64,000 nt of DNA. It comes from Croceicoccus pelagius (GTDB lineage: Bacteria; Pseudomonadota; Alphaproteobacteria; Sphingomonadales; Sphingomonadaceae). Below, in pieces: positions 33,988 through 43,141 of the stretch (its first letter is position 1; every line of letters begins with the position of its first letter). The notes under the pieces were generated by a model. That model searched no databases. It worked only from the letters and a program-made list of their open reading frames with translations, and was not told the origin of the DNA. The position numbers and the translations under genes were made by a program. The DNA lies in assembly GCF_001661915.1 (NCBI RefSeq), contig NZ_LYWY01000040.1:307079-371078 (forward strand), in the 5' to 3' direction.

Positions 33988-35085
33988 TTACTCTTCGGTC
34001 CGCAGCAGCACGAATTCGCCGATCAGGGCGAACAGGAGAAACGGCGCCCAGGCAGCCAGAAACGGCGGATATCCGCCAAAATTGCCGATGGCGAGCGCAG
34101 CATTGTCGACAACGAAATAGGCAAAGCCCAATGCCATGCCGATGACCGCGCGCACGAAAAGTTGACCGGAACGCGCAAGGCCGAATGCGGCAACCGCGCC
34201 CAGAAGCGGCATGAGCGCGGCCGAAAGCGGGCCGGAGATCTTGTGCCACCAGCGGCCCTTCAGCTCCTCCGTCCGGCGGCCCGCAGCCTCTAGGTCCTTG
34301 ATCGACTGACGCAGCTTGAAGATGTCCTGCGCGTCTGCGTTGACCGAACTGATCGCGATTTCGCGCGGGGTAATGCCCTGTCCGACAACGGTGTCGGGCG
34401 GATAGTCGACAGTGGCGATGTCGACGGCAAAGCGGGTCGGATCCTTCAGCAGCCAGCCGTCGCCGGTCCATGTCGCGGACTTGGCGCGCCACTGTTCGGT
34501 CAGCATGAGGTTCGGATCGCGGCGGTACCACGTCACGCCGCCCAGCGTCATCGCATCGCCGTTGCCGGCGGCGGTGCGCGCTGCGAGAATCGCATCGCCC
34601 TCTGCCATGTAGATGTCGGTTCTTATGTCCGAACCGGGCGGCACGGGGCCGTAATCGGCCTTCTCCCACGCGCTGAGCGTCGCGGTGGCACGGGTGACGA
34701 TGCGTTCGTTGAACCCGAAGCTCAGAACCGAGACGAAAGCGGCGGTCAGCACCAGCGGCGCGAGGATCTGGTGCGCCGAAAGCCCCGCGGCCTTCATCGC
34801 AATCACCTCGCTGTTCTGGTTGAGCGTCGCCAGTGTCAGGATCGTTGCGAGCAGCACCGAATAGGGCAGAAACCTTGCCACCAGCTGCGGCGCGCGGAGC
34901 GAAACGTAAGTCCACAGCGCACCCTCGCCATTGCCCTCGGCGGCAAGGATGTCTCCGCTGGTGCCGAGCAGGTCGAGGATCTGAAGGACCAGCACGAGCA
35001 TCGCCAGTACCGCGAAGATGCGGACGATGAACGTTTTGGCGAGGTAGATCGTCAGGCGTTTGGAAGGGAAGAAATCAAGCCGCAT
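33988..35085 (-). CDS. lptG: LPS export ABC transporter permease LptG
   Basis: 365 residues. It starts MRLDFFPSKRLTIYLAKTFIVRI, with hydrophobic segments at about 22-42, 65-85 and 100-120, a large periplasmic beta-jellyroll region, and three C-terminal segments (PLSAALMPLLGAVAAFGLARSG, AVIGMALGFAYFVVD, PFLAAWAPFLLFALIG). With LptF and LptB2 it extracts LPS from the inner membrane. Its start overlaps the lptF stop by 11 bases. Confidence 0.93.
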   Translation of the reverse strand: MRLDFFPSKRLTIYLAKTFIVRIFAVLAMLVLVLQILDLLGTSGDILAAEGNGEGALWTYVSLRAPQLVARFLPYSVLLATILTLATLNQNSEVIAMKAAGLSAHQILAPLVLTAAFVSVLSFGFNERIVTRATATLSAWEKADYGPVPPGSDIRTDIYMAEGDAILAARTAAGNGDAMTLGGVTWYRRDPNLMLTEQWRAKSATWTGDGWLLKDPTRFAVDIATVDYPPDTVVGQGITPREIAISSVNADAQDIFKLRQSIKDLEAAGRRTEELKGRWWHKISGPLSAALMPLLGAVAAFGLARSGQLFVRAVIGMALGFAYFVVDNAALAIGNFGGYPPFLAAWAPFLLFALIGEFVLLRTEE

Positions 35086-36319
35086 GGTGTTCCTCCGCCA
35101 TGCGCTTCAACTCCTTGCGCCCGGTAAAGCGCATCAGGCGGAAGAGGGCAGTGACCTTTTTGCCCACGACCGCTGCGCCGCGTTCCAGCCAGCCGATCGC
35201 CTGTCCGCCCGGCACATAGGCGACGCGCCAGTACATCCAGATGATCAGCGCCGCGAAGAGCACGAAAGGCACCCACAGCGAGATCACCGGACTGACGAGA
35301 CCGAGCGCAGCGACGTCTTCGCCGTACTGGTTGATCTTGTGATAGGCGACGACCATCACGATCGACACGAACACGCCAAGTGCGCTGGTAGATCGTTTTG
35401 GCGGGATCGCCAGCGATACGGCGAGAAGCGGCAGGAGCAGCATCATCACCACCTCGACGAGGCGGAAGTTGAGGCTGGCCAATGTCTCGTTCCGAACGGT
35501 CTGGTCGACCTGGTCGTTCCAGCCCAGTTGCAGCAGTTCGGGCAGGATATATTCCCGGTCCTCACCGCCGCGTTGGCGGAACTGTTCGATCTCGGGCAAG
35601 TCGATCGGCAAGTCGTAGCTGGAGAATGACAGCACGCGCGGCGCGTTAAGGTTCGGCTGATCCTGAATAATCGTGCCGTCGGTCAGACGCAGAATGATCG
35701 TGTTCTGGTCATCCGCATTGGCAAGAAACCTCCCGCCGCGCGCCGAGATCGAGAGCATGTCGCCCTTCTCGTCCGTGACGCGGGCGAAGATGCCGCCCAG
35801 TTCGCGCCCGTTGTCGCGGCTTTCCTCGATGCGCAGCGCGGTCTTGTCCTGGATCGTGTTGAATTCGCCCACGTCGATCGAGGCACCCAGTGCGCCTGAG
35901 GACAATTCGAACGCCAGCCGCTGATAATCGTAGCGCGAGACCGGCTGCACCCAATAGACCAGCACGAAGTTCAACGCGACGAGCGCCAGCGTGATCATGT
36001 AGGGCACCTTGAGCAACTGGGTGTACCCCATGCCCACGGCGCGAAGGACGTCCAGTTCCGACGTCGTCGCCAGTTTTCGAAACGCGAAGAGGATGCCCAG
36101 CATCAAGCCCAGCGGGATGGCGAGGCTCATGTATTCGGGAAGCAGGTTCGCCAGCATCCGGAACACGACTCCGATCGGCCCGCCCTCGTTCGCGACGACT
36201 TCGAACAGGCGCAACATCTTGTCCAGCACCAGCAGCGATGCGGCCAGCGCCAGCGTGCCCAGCATCGGCATCAGCGTCAGCCGGAAGATGTAACGGTCGA
36301 TGGCGGAAAAGAACTTCAA
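35075..36319 (-). CDS. lptF: LPS export ABC transporter permease LptF
   Basis: 414 residues. It starts MKFFSAIDRYIFRLTLMPMLGTLALAASLLVLDKMLRLFEVVANEGGP, followed by segments near 60-80 (LLPEYMSLAIPLGLMLGILFAFRKL) and 100-120, the periplasmic domain, and three C-terminal membrane segments. The YjgP/YjgQ family pattern LDVLRAVGMGYTQLLKVPY is present. lptF comes before lptG in one operon, the usual order. Confidence 0.93.
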   Translation of the reverse strand: MKFFSAIDRYIFRLTLMPMLGTLALAASLLVLDKMLRLFEVVANEGGPIGVVFRMLANLLPEYMSLAIPLGLMLGILFAFRKLATTSELDVLRAVGMGYTQLLKVPYMITLALVALNFVLVYWVQPVSRYDYQRLAFELSSGALGASIDVGEFNTIQDKTALRIEESRDNGRELGGIFARVTDEKGDMLSISARGGRFLANADDQNTIILRLTDGTIIQDQPNLNAPRVLSFSSYDLPIDLPEIEQFRQRGGEDREYILPELLQLGWNDQVDQTVRNETLASLNFRLVEVVMMLLLPLLAVSLAIPPKRSTSALGVFVSIVMVVAYHKINQYGEDVAALGLVSPVISLWVPFVLFAALIIWMYWRVAYVPGGQAIGWLERGAAVVGKKVTALFRLMRFTGRKELKRMAEEHHAA

Positions 36320-36470
36320 GGTGCTCGCATTCGGTCCTTTGCGGGGTGGATCGGCACTGCGATGCCCCTTCGTGTGAGGGCGTCATAACGGCAACTCTTG
36401 CCAACGTCACCCGTTTCAGATGGGGTTCATTTGCCCGAACGTCTACTCCCCCGACAAAAGGAGAGTGTCG

Positions 36471-37661
36471 ATGCGTTTCGTCATGATCGCGGGAATTGCG
36501 GCAAGCGTTGCCGCCTGCGCCCCGCCCCCGCCAGAGAAAGCCGCCAACGCGGCTGCGCCTCTGCCCACGGGCGCGACGCATGGGCAGGACGGTTTCTGGT
36601 CCATCGGCGACGTTCCTGCGATCGCATGGCCCGAGGTCGTGCCCGCGGACCCGTCGATCGGGCAGGAGGACATGTTCGACAAGTACGCCCGAGAAAACGG
36701 TCTTACGCGCGAACAGGCGATGAACCAGATCAACGGTCCGGCGCGTCTTCACGAGATCATGCAGCGCATTTCAGAGAAGGTTCAGCGCGAAGAAGCGGGC
36801 AATTTCGTCCAGTTCGTGATGGTCCGCGACCCGTCCGTCCGGATGGAGGTGTGGTTCAAGCGCGATGCCGCCGCGACGCTGGCGAAATATACGAAGGACC
36901 CCCTGTTCGTCCCACGCGAGGGCGGTCTGTCGCAGGAAGAGCGTGACCGCATCCAGAGCGAATGGAACAGGCGCCTTTCCGATGCCGGACTGTCATTCAG
37001 CAGCTACGGGATGGAGCGCGAAGGCGTGGTCAAGTTCGACCTCGGCGTGACAGAGGCGCATTTCCGCAAGATCGCACAGGAAAAGGGCTGGAATCGCGAT
37101 GCGCCGGTCCGCTTCGATTTCGCCAGGCCCCAGCCGCCAGCGTTTGCGGACGAGGCGCTTGCAAGTGGTGTGCGGATCTTCGCGCGGGAGCACATGGAGC
37201 CGGGGGCGCGACACATGGCGCTGTACCATGACACCATCGTGCTGAAGGACGGGTGCTTCAAGACGAAGGGCAGCGGCGATCTGGTAATGTTCGCCTATGA
37301 CGCGCAGCTTTCGAAAGATGACGAAGGTTACCTCACCGTCATCAGCCCCCACGGCCGCGAACCCTATCGCATAGGCGAGCCCGGCAACTGGGGCGGGCCG
37401 AACGGCGTCGATGAAAAGAACCCCGACGTGATCGCTCTGCGCAAGGCCTGCGGTGACGGGGGCATCATGAATGTCGCCAACCCGTCGAGCGCGCGGCTTT
37501 TCGCGCTTCCCGCGCCGCAGTGGGTGACGAACTATGCCGATGCGAAAGGTCTCACGCGCCAGAAGGCGTGGGATGATGTGACCGATTGCATGAAGGCCGA
37601 GGAAGCCGAAGGGCGCACCGGACTCGATGCGCGGGACGTCTGCATCCGGCAGTTCAACTAG
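36471..37661 (+). CDS. Putative lipoprotein of unknown function
   Basis: 396 residues from the ATG at 36471, preceded by AAAAGGAGAG; an upstream in-frame ATG at 36420 lacks a ribosome-binding site. The short signal peptide MRFVMIAGIAASVAAC ends in a probable lipobox and is followed by a Pro/Ala spacer. The rest is soluble and mixed in character, with no motif I recognise; Cys residues near the C-terminus (LRKACGDGG, VTDCMKAEE, RDVCIRQFN) may form disulfides. It is divergent from lptF and converges on clpS with 10 bases between stops. Confidence 0.75.
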   Translation: MRFVMIAGIAASVAACAPPPPEKAANAAAPLPTGATHGQDGFWSIGDVPAIAWPEVVPADPSIGQEDMFDKYARENGLTREQAMNQINGPARLHEIMQRISEKVQREEAGNFVQFVMVRDPSVRMEVWFKRDAAATLAKYTKDPLFVPREGGLSQEERDRIQSEWNRRLSDAGLSFSSYGMEREGVVKFDLGVTEAHFRKIAQEKGWNRDAPVRFDFARPQPPAFADEALASGVRIFAREHMEPGARHMALYHDTIVLKDGCFKTKGSGDLVMFAYDAQLSKDDEGYLTVISPHGREPYRIGEPGNWGGPNGVDEKNPDVIALRKACGDGGIMNVANPSSARLFALPAPQWVTNYADAKGLTRQKAWDDVTDCMKAEEAEGRTGLDARDVCIRQFN

Positions 37662-37671
37662 GAAGGAAGGC

Positions 37672-38151
37672 TCAGGCCTTTTCGAGCGTGCATTGCAGCG
37701 GGTGCTGGTTCTGCCGGGCGAAGTCCATCACCTGGTTAACCTTCGTCTCGGCGATCTCGTAAGGATAGATGCCGCAAACGCCCACGCCGCGCTGGTGCAC
37801 GTGAAGCATGACTTGCGTCGCCTGCTCCATATCCATGCGGAAGAACCGCTTGAGGACCATCACGACGAATTCCATCGGCGTGTAGTCGTCGTTGAGCATG
37901 AGAACCTTGAACTGGCTCGGCTTTTTCGGTTTGGCACGCGTACGGGTGGCGAGGCTCACCTGGCCTTCACCACCGTCGCCGCCATCGGGTTCGTCGCCAC
38001 GTTCCCCGTCATCGGGCCCTGAATGGACCGGGATGCCGGCATTCCCCATCACAGCGGGGACCGGCATGCCGGAAATCATCGGGCACGCGCTTTCGGGGGC
38101 CATGAAGGCCGCGCGGCAACCCTGTGCGGAATCGTCGTGAACCTTCGCCAT
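37672..38151 (-). CDS. clpS: ATP-dependent Clp protease adaptor ClpS
   Basis: 159 residues from the ATG at 38151, which has CGAGGAAT just upstream. The ClpS core lies at about 75-158: [60 protein letters not shown], including the N-end-rule pocket residues NDD, T-P-M-E and H-x-x-G. The N-terminal extension of about 70 residues is longer than in most ClpS and acidic/Gly-rich; a start within it (for example high coordinate 38049) is possible. It hands N-degron substrates to ClpAP. clpA is not adjacent. Confidence 0.9.
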   Translation of the reverse strand: MAKVHDDSAQGCRAAFMAPESACPMISGMPVPAVMGNAGIPVHSGPDDGERGDEPDGGDGGEGQVSLATRTRAKPKKPSQFKVLMLNDDYTPMEFVVMVLKRFFRMDMEQATQVMLHVHQRGVGVCGIYPYEIAETKVNQVMDFARQNQHPLQCTLEKA

Positions 38152-38222
38152 ATTCCTCGAGAATATCGTATCGGAGGCGCTTCCTACAAGGGGCAGGGAC
38201 GCAATTGCTTCATTCAAAGACG

Positions 38223-38258
38223 AAAACGGGGCTGGCAGTGGTTAACCTGCCCGCCCCG
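38223..38258 (-). terminator. Terminator of the phasin gene
   Basis: CGGGGC and GGCAG arms pair with CTGCC and GCCCCG (one internal mismatch) around an 8-base loop, followed on the minus strand by TTTTCG. It lies between the phasin stop and clpS. Confidence 0.75.
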
Positions 38259-38329
38259 CTCTCTTGATCGGGAAGACCGGCGTCTGGCGGGACGACGGCG
38301 CTTCCGATGCTTAATGGGTCAGTCTGCGA

Positions 38330-39232
38330 TCAGGCAGCCTTCACCTTTTCCATCGCGAGCGAAACGCGGCTCGACAGCGGCTGGGCGGCGTCGTTGGCCA
38401 GCTTCAGCATCGCTTCGGTGTTCTTCGACGCAGCGGCAACCGACTTGTCGAAGTACTTGCGCATCATCGCGCTCTGCAGCTGGAAGAAGTCGGTCGGCGA
38501 CTTCACGGCTGCGAGTTCCTTGACCTCGGCGGTCAGGGCTTCGAATTCGGCCTTCGAGTCGGCAACGAAGCCGCGGCCCATTTCCTGCATGCCGCTGGCG
38601 AGGATCTTGCCCGATTCGACCATGGCTTCAAAGTTGCCCTTGGTGAATTCGGTGGCTTCGCCCATCATGGCGGTGCTCTTTTCGTAAGCTTCCTTCGACT
38701 TCGTCTGCATGTCGGCAACGGCGGTCTGGAAACCCTTGGTAAACGCTTCGGGGGTAGTCATCTTGCTAAACTCCTGAGTGATCTTGGTCGTGATTTTGGC
38801 GGGTTCGGATGCCACCGCAGCGATCTTCGCGGCGGGGGCGGCAACAGTCTTTTTCACTGCGGCCTTGGTGGCTGCCGGCTTGGCGACGCGGGCCTTGGCG
38901 GGCGTCGGCTTGCTGGCGGCCTTCTTGGCCGGAGTCTTCTTCACCGGGGTCTTTTTCGCCGTGCGCTTCGCCACCGCGGCCTTGGCCGTCGACGTCTTCA
39001 GCGCAGGCTTGGAAACCGGCTTCGCAACAGCGGGCTTTGCCGCCGGCGCGGGAGTCTCTTCGACCTTGGCCGCCACTGCGGGTTCAGTCGCAGGCTCGGC
39101 CTTTGCCTCGGGCTCTGCCTTGGGCTTGGCCGGTGCTTTGGGCTTTTTCGGAGCGGCCTTGGGCGTTGCGGTGGCGGTGCCACCGGCTGCAGCCTCGTAA
39201 GCCTTGTCGGCTCCGTCGTCCTTGCTTGCCAT
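38330..39232 (-). CDS. Phasin with histone-like Lys/Ala/Pro-rich N-terminal region
   Basis: 300 residues. About 5-145 is low-complexity KPxAK/APKKPKAP/KKTPAKKA repeats, like histone H1 or the tail of Pseudomonas PhaF. From about 155 a phasin_2-type helical domain follows (EFSKMTTPEAFTKGFQTAVADMQTKSKEAYEKSTAMMGEATEFTKGNFEAMVESGKILASGMQEMG...). Phasins coat PHA granules; the basic part could bind DNA and help share granules between daughter cells. In PhaF the basic tail is C-terminal, so the order here is reversed. It lies downstream of phaC with its own palindromic operators. Confidence 0.9.
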   Translation of the reverse strand: MASKDDGADKAYEAAAGGTATATPKAAPKKPKAPAKPKAEPEAKAEPATEPAVAAKVEETPAPAAKPAVAKPVSKPALKTSTAKAAVAKRTAKKTPVKKTPAKKAASKPTPAKARVAKPAATKAAVKKTVAAPAAKIAAVASEPAKITTKITQEFSKMTTPEAFTKGFQTAVADMQTKSKEAYEKSTAMMGEATEFTKGNFEAMVESGKILASGMQEMGRGFVADSKAEFEALTAEVKELAAVKSPTDFFQLQSAMMRKYFDKSVAAASKNTEAMLKLANDAAQPLSSRVSLAMEKVKAA

Positions 39233-39320
39233 CGAGATTACCTCGTCTGCTATCCATGCAGCGAAGGAAGGCCAAATCGTTCCAGGCTTCCCCCGCGACA
39301 GACCCGCCTATCGGGTCATG

Positions 39321-39330
39321 TTGCACTGCA
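39321..39330. promoter_or_regulatory. PhaR-type operator candidate 1 (phasin promoter)
   Basis: TTGCACTGCA, the same core as the full palindrome 45 bases away and the site before phaC. It lies 89-98 bases upstream of the phasin start. PHA repressors of the PhaR family bind TGC-containing palindromes of this kind. Confidence 0.6.
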
Positions 39331-39364
39331 CAATAAGTGCTGGAGCAGCTAGAGTCAAGGATTA

Positions 39365-39379
39365 TGTTGCACTGCAACA
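39365..39379. promoter_or_regulatory. PhaR-type operator candidate 2 (perfect palindrome)
   Basis: TGTTGCACTGCAACA: perfect 7-base arms around a central C, between phaC and the phasin gene. It is the best copy of the TTGCAnTGCA motif. Confidence 0.65.
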
Positions 39380-39429
39380 AAAGTCTAACATTGCCCTTGG
39401 CAAGGACAATGCGGGTCGTCGCAAGTCGT

Positions 39430-41418
39430 TCATTTCATGCGGACATATCGTCCCGGCGCATCCTCGATAACGGTGTCGCCGCGCCCTCCCGGCTTGCGCT
39501 TTCCGGTCGCTTTCACACGCGTCGCATCGAACGATTCGATCCAGCGGATCCAGTCCGGCCACCACGAACCGGGCGTTTCCACCGCCTGTTCGCGGAAGGC
39601 ATTCAGCGTGTCGGGAACGGGCGGCTGCTGGGCATCGGGCTCGCCCACCGACCAGTACTGGTACTTGCCCGACGATGGCGGATTGACGACACCGGCGATG
39701 TGGCCCGACCCTGCCAGCAGGAAGCGCATCGGACCCGACAGATGCCGCGTCATCTTCCACACGCTGTTGAGCGGCGCGATGTGATCCTCGACGCCCGCCT
39801 GGATGTACGACGGCGTGACATTGCGGCGCAGGTCGATCGGCGTGCCGTGTGCGCTCAGCGCGTCGGGCACGACCAGCAGGTTGTCGTGGTAGAGGTTCTT
39901 CAGATACTCGCGGTGGAAGCGGGCGGGCAGATTGGTGCTGTCCCCGTTCCAGTAGAGCAGGTCGAAGGCGGCATAGTCCTCGCCCAGCAGGTAGTTGTTG
40001 ATGACGTAGTTCCAGATGAGGTCCGGGCTGCGCAGCAGGTTGAACGCCAGCGCCAGATAGCGCCCGTCGAGGAAGCCTTCGCCGGCAAGCGAATCCACCA
40101 TCGCAAGCTGCTGCTCGTCGATGAAAGCCTTCAGTTCTCCGGCCTCGGTAAAGTCGACTTGCGCGGTGAAGTAGGTCGCGCTCGCCACCTTGTCCGCTTC
40201 GCCCCTGCGGCCCAGCACCGCCAGCGTCGCGGCCAGCGTCGTGCCGCCCACGCAATATCCGATGGTGTGGACCGATGGCACCTTGAAGCGTTCGCGAACG
40301 ACGTCGATCGCCTCGATCTGGGCGGCGATGTAGTCTTCCCAACCCACGTCGGCCATCGACGCATCGGCAGAGCGCCATGAGACGAGGCACACTGTCAGCC
40401 CCTGCTCTACCGCCCACTTCACGAAGCTCTTCTTGGGGCCGAGGTCGAGGATATAGAACCGGTTGATCCACGGCGGAAAGATCAGCAACGGCGTCCCGAT
40501 CACTGTTTCGGTGACCGGCGTGTACTGGATGATCTGGAACAGGCGGCTTTCATAAACGACCTTGCCCGGCGTCGCGGCGATATTCTCGCCCAGCGTGAAG
40601 GCATCGTTATCGGTGTGGGTCAGCTTGCCCGCCTCGAGGTCCGCGATGAGGTGCTCCAGCCCCTTCACCAGATTCTCGCCGCCGGTCTCAAGAGTGCGTT
40701 CGATCACCAGCGGATTGGTCAGCGGGAAATGCGCGGGGCTCAGCGCCTCGCAGAACAGGCGGGTGAAGAACTTCAGCTGTTCGCGCCGCTCCTTCGTCAG
40801 CCCCTGTGCCGAATCCGCGGCCTCCAGCATCTGATCCGCCGCCATCAGGTAGGCCTGGTGCAGAACCGCGAAGGCCGGGTTCTCCTGCCACTTGGGATCG
40901 CGGAAACGGCGGTCCTTGCGCGGCAGGGCCACAGGCGCGCCTTCGGCCACTTGCGCCATTCCGCACTGTTCCAACACCGTGTCCCACAGCGCCATGGCAT
41001 CGGCGAAAAGCTGGTCCTGCCCGTCGCCCCCGCCGAGCGGCCACTGCTGCATCCAGCGGCTTGCCATCGTGAACCACCGCGCAGGATCGACCACGCCGCT
41101 GGCCGCAATGCTGGGATGGGTCTTCAGGAAATCGCGCCAGACATCGTTCATGTTCTGCGCGATGGCGCGCCAGTCAACTTGTTCGCCGGCGTTCGCATTC
41201 ACGTCGTTTTTAGCGTCGGGTGTGTCCAGAAACGCAGAGAACATCGCCTTGGTCGCGCTGTCCTGCATCTCGATCACGTCGCGCATGGGGCCGTCCATCA
41301 TGCCGAGGAACGGTCCGGCCATCAGCGATGCCAGAAACGGCATCTCGCCCGGCCCCGCCAGCGGCATATCGGTGGTCGCCTTCTCGCTAGCGTCCGTGTC
41401 TTTGGTGTCGGTGGCCAT
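39430..41418 (-). CDS. phaC: Class I poly(3-hydroxyalkanoate) synthase
   Basis: 662 residues from the ATG at 41418 (GGGAGA upstream); the longer open frame upstream is non-coding. The N-terminal PhaC_N region is at about 80-250, and the alpha/beta-hydrolase core contains the lipase-like box GYCVGG with nucleophile Cys389, then DLLYWNGDSTNLPA and the C-terminal SGHIAGVVNPPS with the catalytic His. It polymerises (R)-3-hydroxyacyl-CoA into PHA on the granule surface. A TTGCAATGCA site 26-35 bases upstream probably mediates repression. Confidence 0.95.
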   Translation of the reverse strand: MATDTKDTDASEKATTDMPLAGPGEMPFLASLMAGPFLGMMDGPMRDVIEMQDSATKAMFSAFLDTPDAKNDVNANAGEQVDWRAIAQNMNDVWRDFLKTHPSIAASGVVDPARWFTMASRWMQQWPLGGGDGQDQLFADAMALWDTVLEQCGMAQVAEGAPVALPRKDRRFRDPKWQENPAFAVLHQAYLMAADQMLEAADSAQGLTKERREQLKFFTRLFCEALSPAHFPLTNPLVIERTLETGGENLVKGLEHLIADLEAGKLTHTDNDAFTLGENIAATPGKVVYESRLFQIIQYTPVTETVIGTPLLIFPPWINRFYILDLGPKKSFVKWAVEQGLTVCLVSWRSADASMADVGWEDYIAAQIEAIDVVRERFKVPSVHTIGYCVGGTTLAATLAVLGRRGEADKVASATYFTAQVDFTEAGELKAFIDEQQLAMVDSLAGEGFLDGRYLALAFNLLRSPDLIWNYVINNYLLGEDYAAFDLLYWNGDSTNLPARFHREYLKNLYHDNLLVVPDALSAHGTPIDLRRNVTPSYIQAGVEDHIAPLNSVWKMTRHLSGPMRFLLAGSGHIAGVVNPPSSGKYQYWSVGEPDAQQPPVPDTLNAFREQAVETPGSWWPDWIRWIESFDATRVKATGKRKPGGRGDTVIEDAPGRYVRMK

Positions 41419-41443
41419 GGCATTCTCCCGTCGCTGTGCGACA

Positions 41444-41453
41444 TTGCAATGCA
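41444..41453. promoter_or_regulatory. PhaR-type operator candidate 3 (phaC promoter)
   Basis: TTGCAATGCA directly upstream of phaC, same core as the two sites before the phasin gene but less symmetrical at the ends. Confidence 0.5.
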
Positions 41454-41626
41454 GCAGATGAAAGATCAACGCTGTCAAAAGGTCGAACGGGAAACAAAAT
41501 TGCTCTTGCACACACTTGCGGGACATCGCAATGCCCCCCATGCTTTGGGGCGGTGCCCCCGACACACCGCCGCGCAAGTGGCACAGACACGAAACGGCCT
41601 GATGGCCCATTGGATTAAGCCGAGAG

Positions 41627-42817
41627 ATGGATACCGAGTTCTACCGCATCAAGCGCCTGCCGCCCTATGTCATCGCCGAAGTCAACGCGATGCGGGCCGA
41701 GGCGCGCCGCGCGGGACGCGACATCATCGATCTTGGCATGGGCAACCCCGACCTGCCGCCGCCGCCGCATGTCATCGAGAAGCTGTGCGAAGTGGCACAA
41801 AAGCCCGACGCCCACGGATATTCACAGTCGAAGGGGATTCCGGGCCTGCGCCGCGCACAGGCGAACTATTACGCCCGCCGCTTCAACGTGGAACTGGACC
41901 CCGAGAGTGAGATTGTCGTCACGATGGGATCGAAGGAAGGACTAGCCAGCCTCGCCACCGCGATCACCGCACCCGGCGACGTCATCATGGCGCCCAACCC
42001 CAGCTATCCGATCCACACTTTCGGCTTCATCCTTGCCGGCGCAACGATCCGCGAAGTGCCGACGACGCCCGACGACCACTATTTCGAGGTTCTCGAAAAC
42101 GCGATGCGCCACTCGGTGCCGCGTCCGACGGTCCTGATCGTGAACTATCCGTCGAACCCGACGGCAGAGACGGTCGACATCTCCTTCTATGAACGGCTGG
42201 TCCCCTGGGCGAAGGAGAACAACGTCTGGATCCTGTCCGACCTTGCCTATTCGGAGCTCTACTACGACGGCAAGCCGACGCGCTCGATCCTCGAGGTGCC
42301 GGGCGCGAAGGACGTTGCGGTCGAGTTTACCTCGATGAGCAAAACCTACTCGATGGCCGGCTGGCGCATGGGCTTTGCCGTGGGCAACGAAAAGCTGATC
42401 TCGGCGCTGACCCGGGTGAAGTCTTATCTCGACTACGGCGCCTTCACCCCGATCCAGGCTGCGGCCTGTGCCGCGCTGAACGGGCCGCAGGACATCGTCG
42501 AGATGAACCGCAACCTCTATCAGAAGCGGCGCGACGTCATGGTCGATGCCTTCGCCCGCGCCGGCTGGGACATTCCCAGCCCGCCTGCATCGATGTTCGC
42601 ATGGGCCCCGCTTCCCCCCGCGCTCAAGCACATGGGCAGCCTCGAGTTCTCGAAACAGATGCTTTCCGAAGCCGAAGTCGCGGTCGCACCGGGCGTCGGT
42701 TACGGCGAGCAGGGCGAGGGTTACGTGCGTATCGCCATGGTCGAGAACGAGCAGCGTCTGAGGCAGGCGGCGCGCAACGTGAAGCGCTGGTTCAAGTCGA
42801 TGGGAATCAACACCTGA
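41627..42817 (+). CDS. Class I/II aminotransferase, AlaC-like (alanine-synthesising)
   Basis: 396 residues. PLP fold-type I: DLGMGNPDLPPPPHV, GSKEGLASLATAITAPGDVIMAPNPSYPIH, NYPSNPTAETVD (substrate-carboxylate and PLP contacts), SDLAYSELYYDG (Asp and Tyr) and the Schiff-base Lys in SMSKTYSMAGWRMGF. The sequence is most like the AlaC/YfdZ alanine aminotransferases, close relatives of LL-diaminopimelate aminotransferase; the substrate is therefore probable, not certain. It is divergent from phaC and is followed by two tRNA genes. Confidence 0.88.
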   Translation: MDTEFYRIKRLPPYVIAEVNAMRAEARRAGRDIIDLGMGNPDLPPPPHVIEKLCEVAQKPDAHGYSQSKGIPGLRRAQANYYARRFNVELDPESEIVVTMGSKEGLASLATAITAPGDVIMAPNPSYPIHTFGFILAGATIREVPTTPDDHYFEVLENAMRHSVPRPTVLIVNYPSNPTAETVDISFYERLVPWAKENNVWILSDLAYSELYYDGKPTRSILEVPGAKDVAVEFTSMSKTYSMAGWRMGFAVGNEKLISALTRVKSYLDYGAFTPIQAAACAALNGPQDIVEMNRNLYQKRRDVMVDAFARAGWDIPSPPASMFAWAPLPPALKHMGSLEFSKQMLSEAEVAVAPGVGYGEQGEGYVRIAMVENEQRLRQAARNVKRWFKSMGINT

Positions 42818-42908
42818 CCGGCGATTGATCGGCCTTTGACGGGCTGACGCGAAAACCCGATTGCACCGCGCGTAAAGACTCGCTAGGTGCGCCCCTCACC
42901 CGTGGTGA

Positions 42909-42982
42909 GGCCCGATGGCGGAGTGGTGACGCACCGGACTGCAAATCCGTTTACGCCGGTTCGATTCCGGCTCGGGCCTCCA
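42909..42982 (+). tRNA. tRNA-Cys (anticodon GCA)
   Basis: A full cloverleaf: acceptor GGCCCGA/TCGGGCC, anticodon GCA at 42941-42943 in the loop CTGCAAA, T arm GCCGGTTCGATTCCGGC, and encoded TCCA at the 3' end. Confidence 0.97.
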
Positions 42983-43002
42983 CGGTTGAATTGAAATGGT
43001 CG

Positions 43003-43078
43003 GCCGCTTTAGCTCAGTTGGTAGAGCACATCATTCGTAATGATGGGGTCACGTGTTCGAGTCACGTAAGCGGCACCA
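43003..43078 (+). tRNA. tRNA-Thr (anticodon CGT)
   Basis: A full cloverleaf: acceptor GCCGCTT/AAGCGGC, D arm AGCTCAGTTGGTAGAGC, anticodon CGT at 43036-43038 in the loop TTCGTAA, T loop TTCGAGT, and encoded ACCA at the 3' end. It lies 20 bases after tRNA-Cys and is probably co-transcribed. Confidence 0.97.
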
Positions 43079-43141
43079 TCCATGCCCCCGAAATCGCCGA
43101 CGATCTGACAACGGCCCGACAATGCCGAGAGAGCATGATCC

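Noticed and set aside
38800..39200. Repetitive GC-rich sequence taken as a possible tandem repeat or CRISPR
   Set aside because: It is the low-complexity Lys/Ala/Pro coding region of the phasin; units are irregular and there are no spacers.
42909..43078. tRNA-associated integration site
   Set aside because: Both tRNAs are complete, no duplicated 3' end was seen and there is no integrase gene in the neighbouring sequence.
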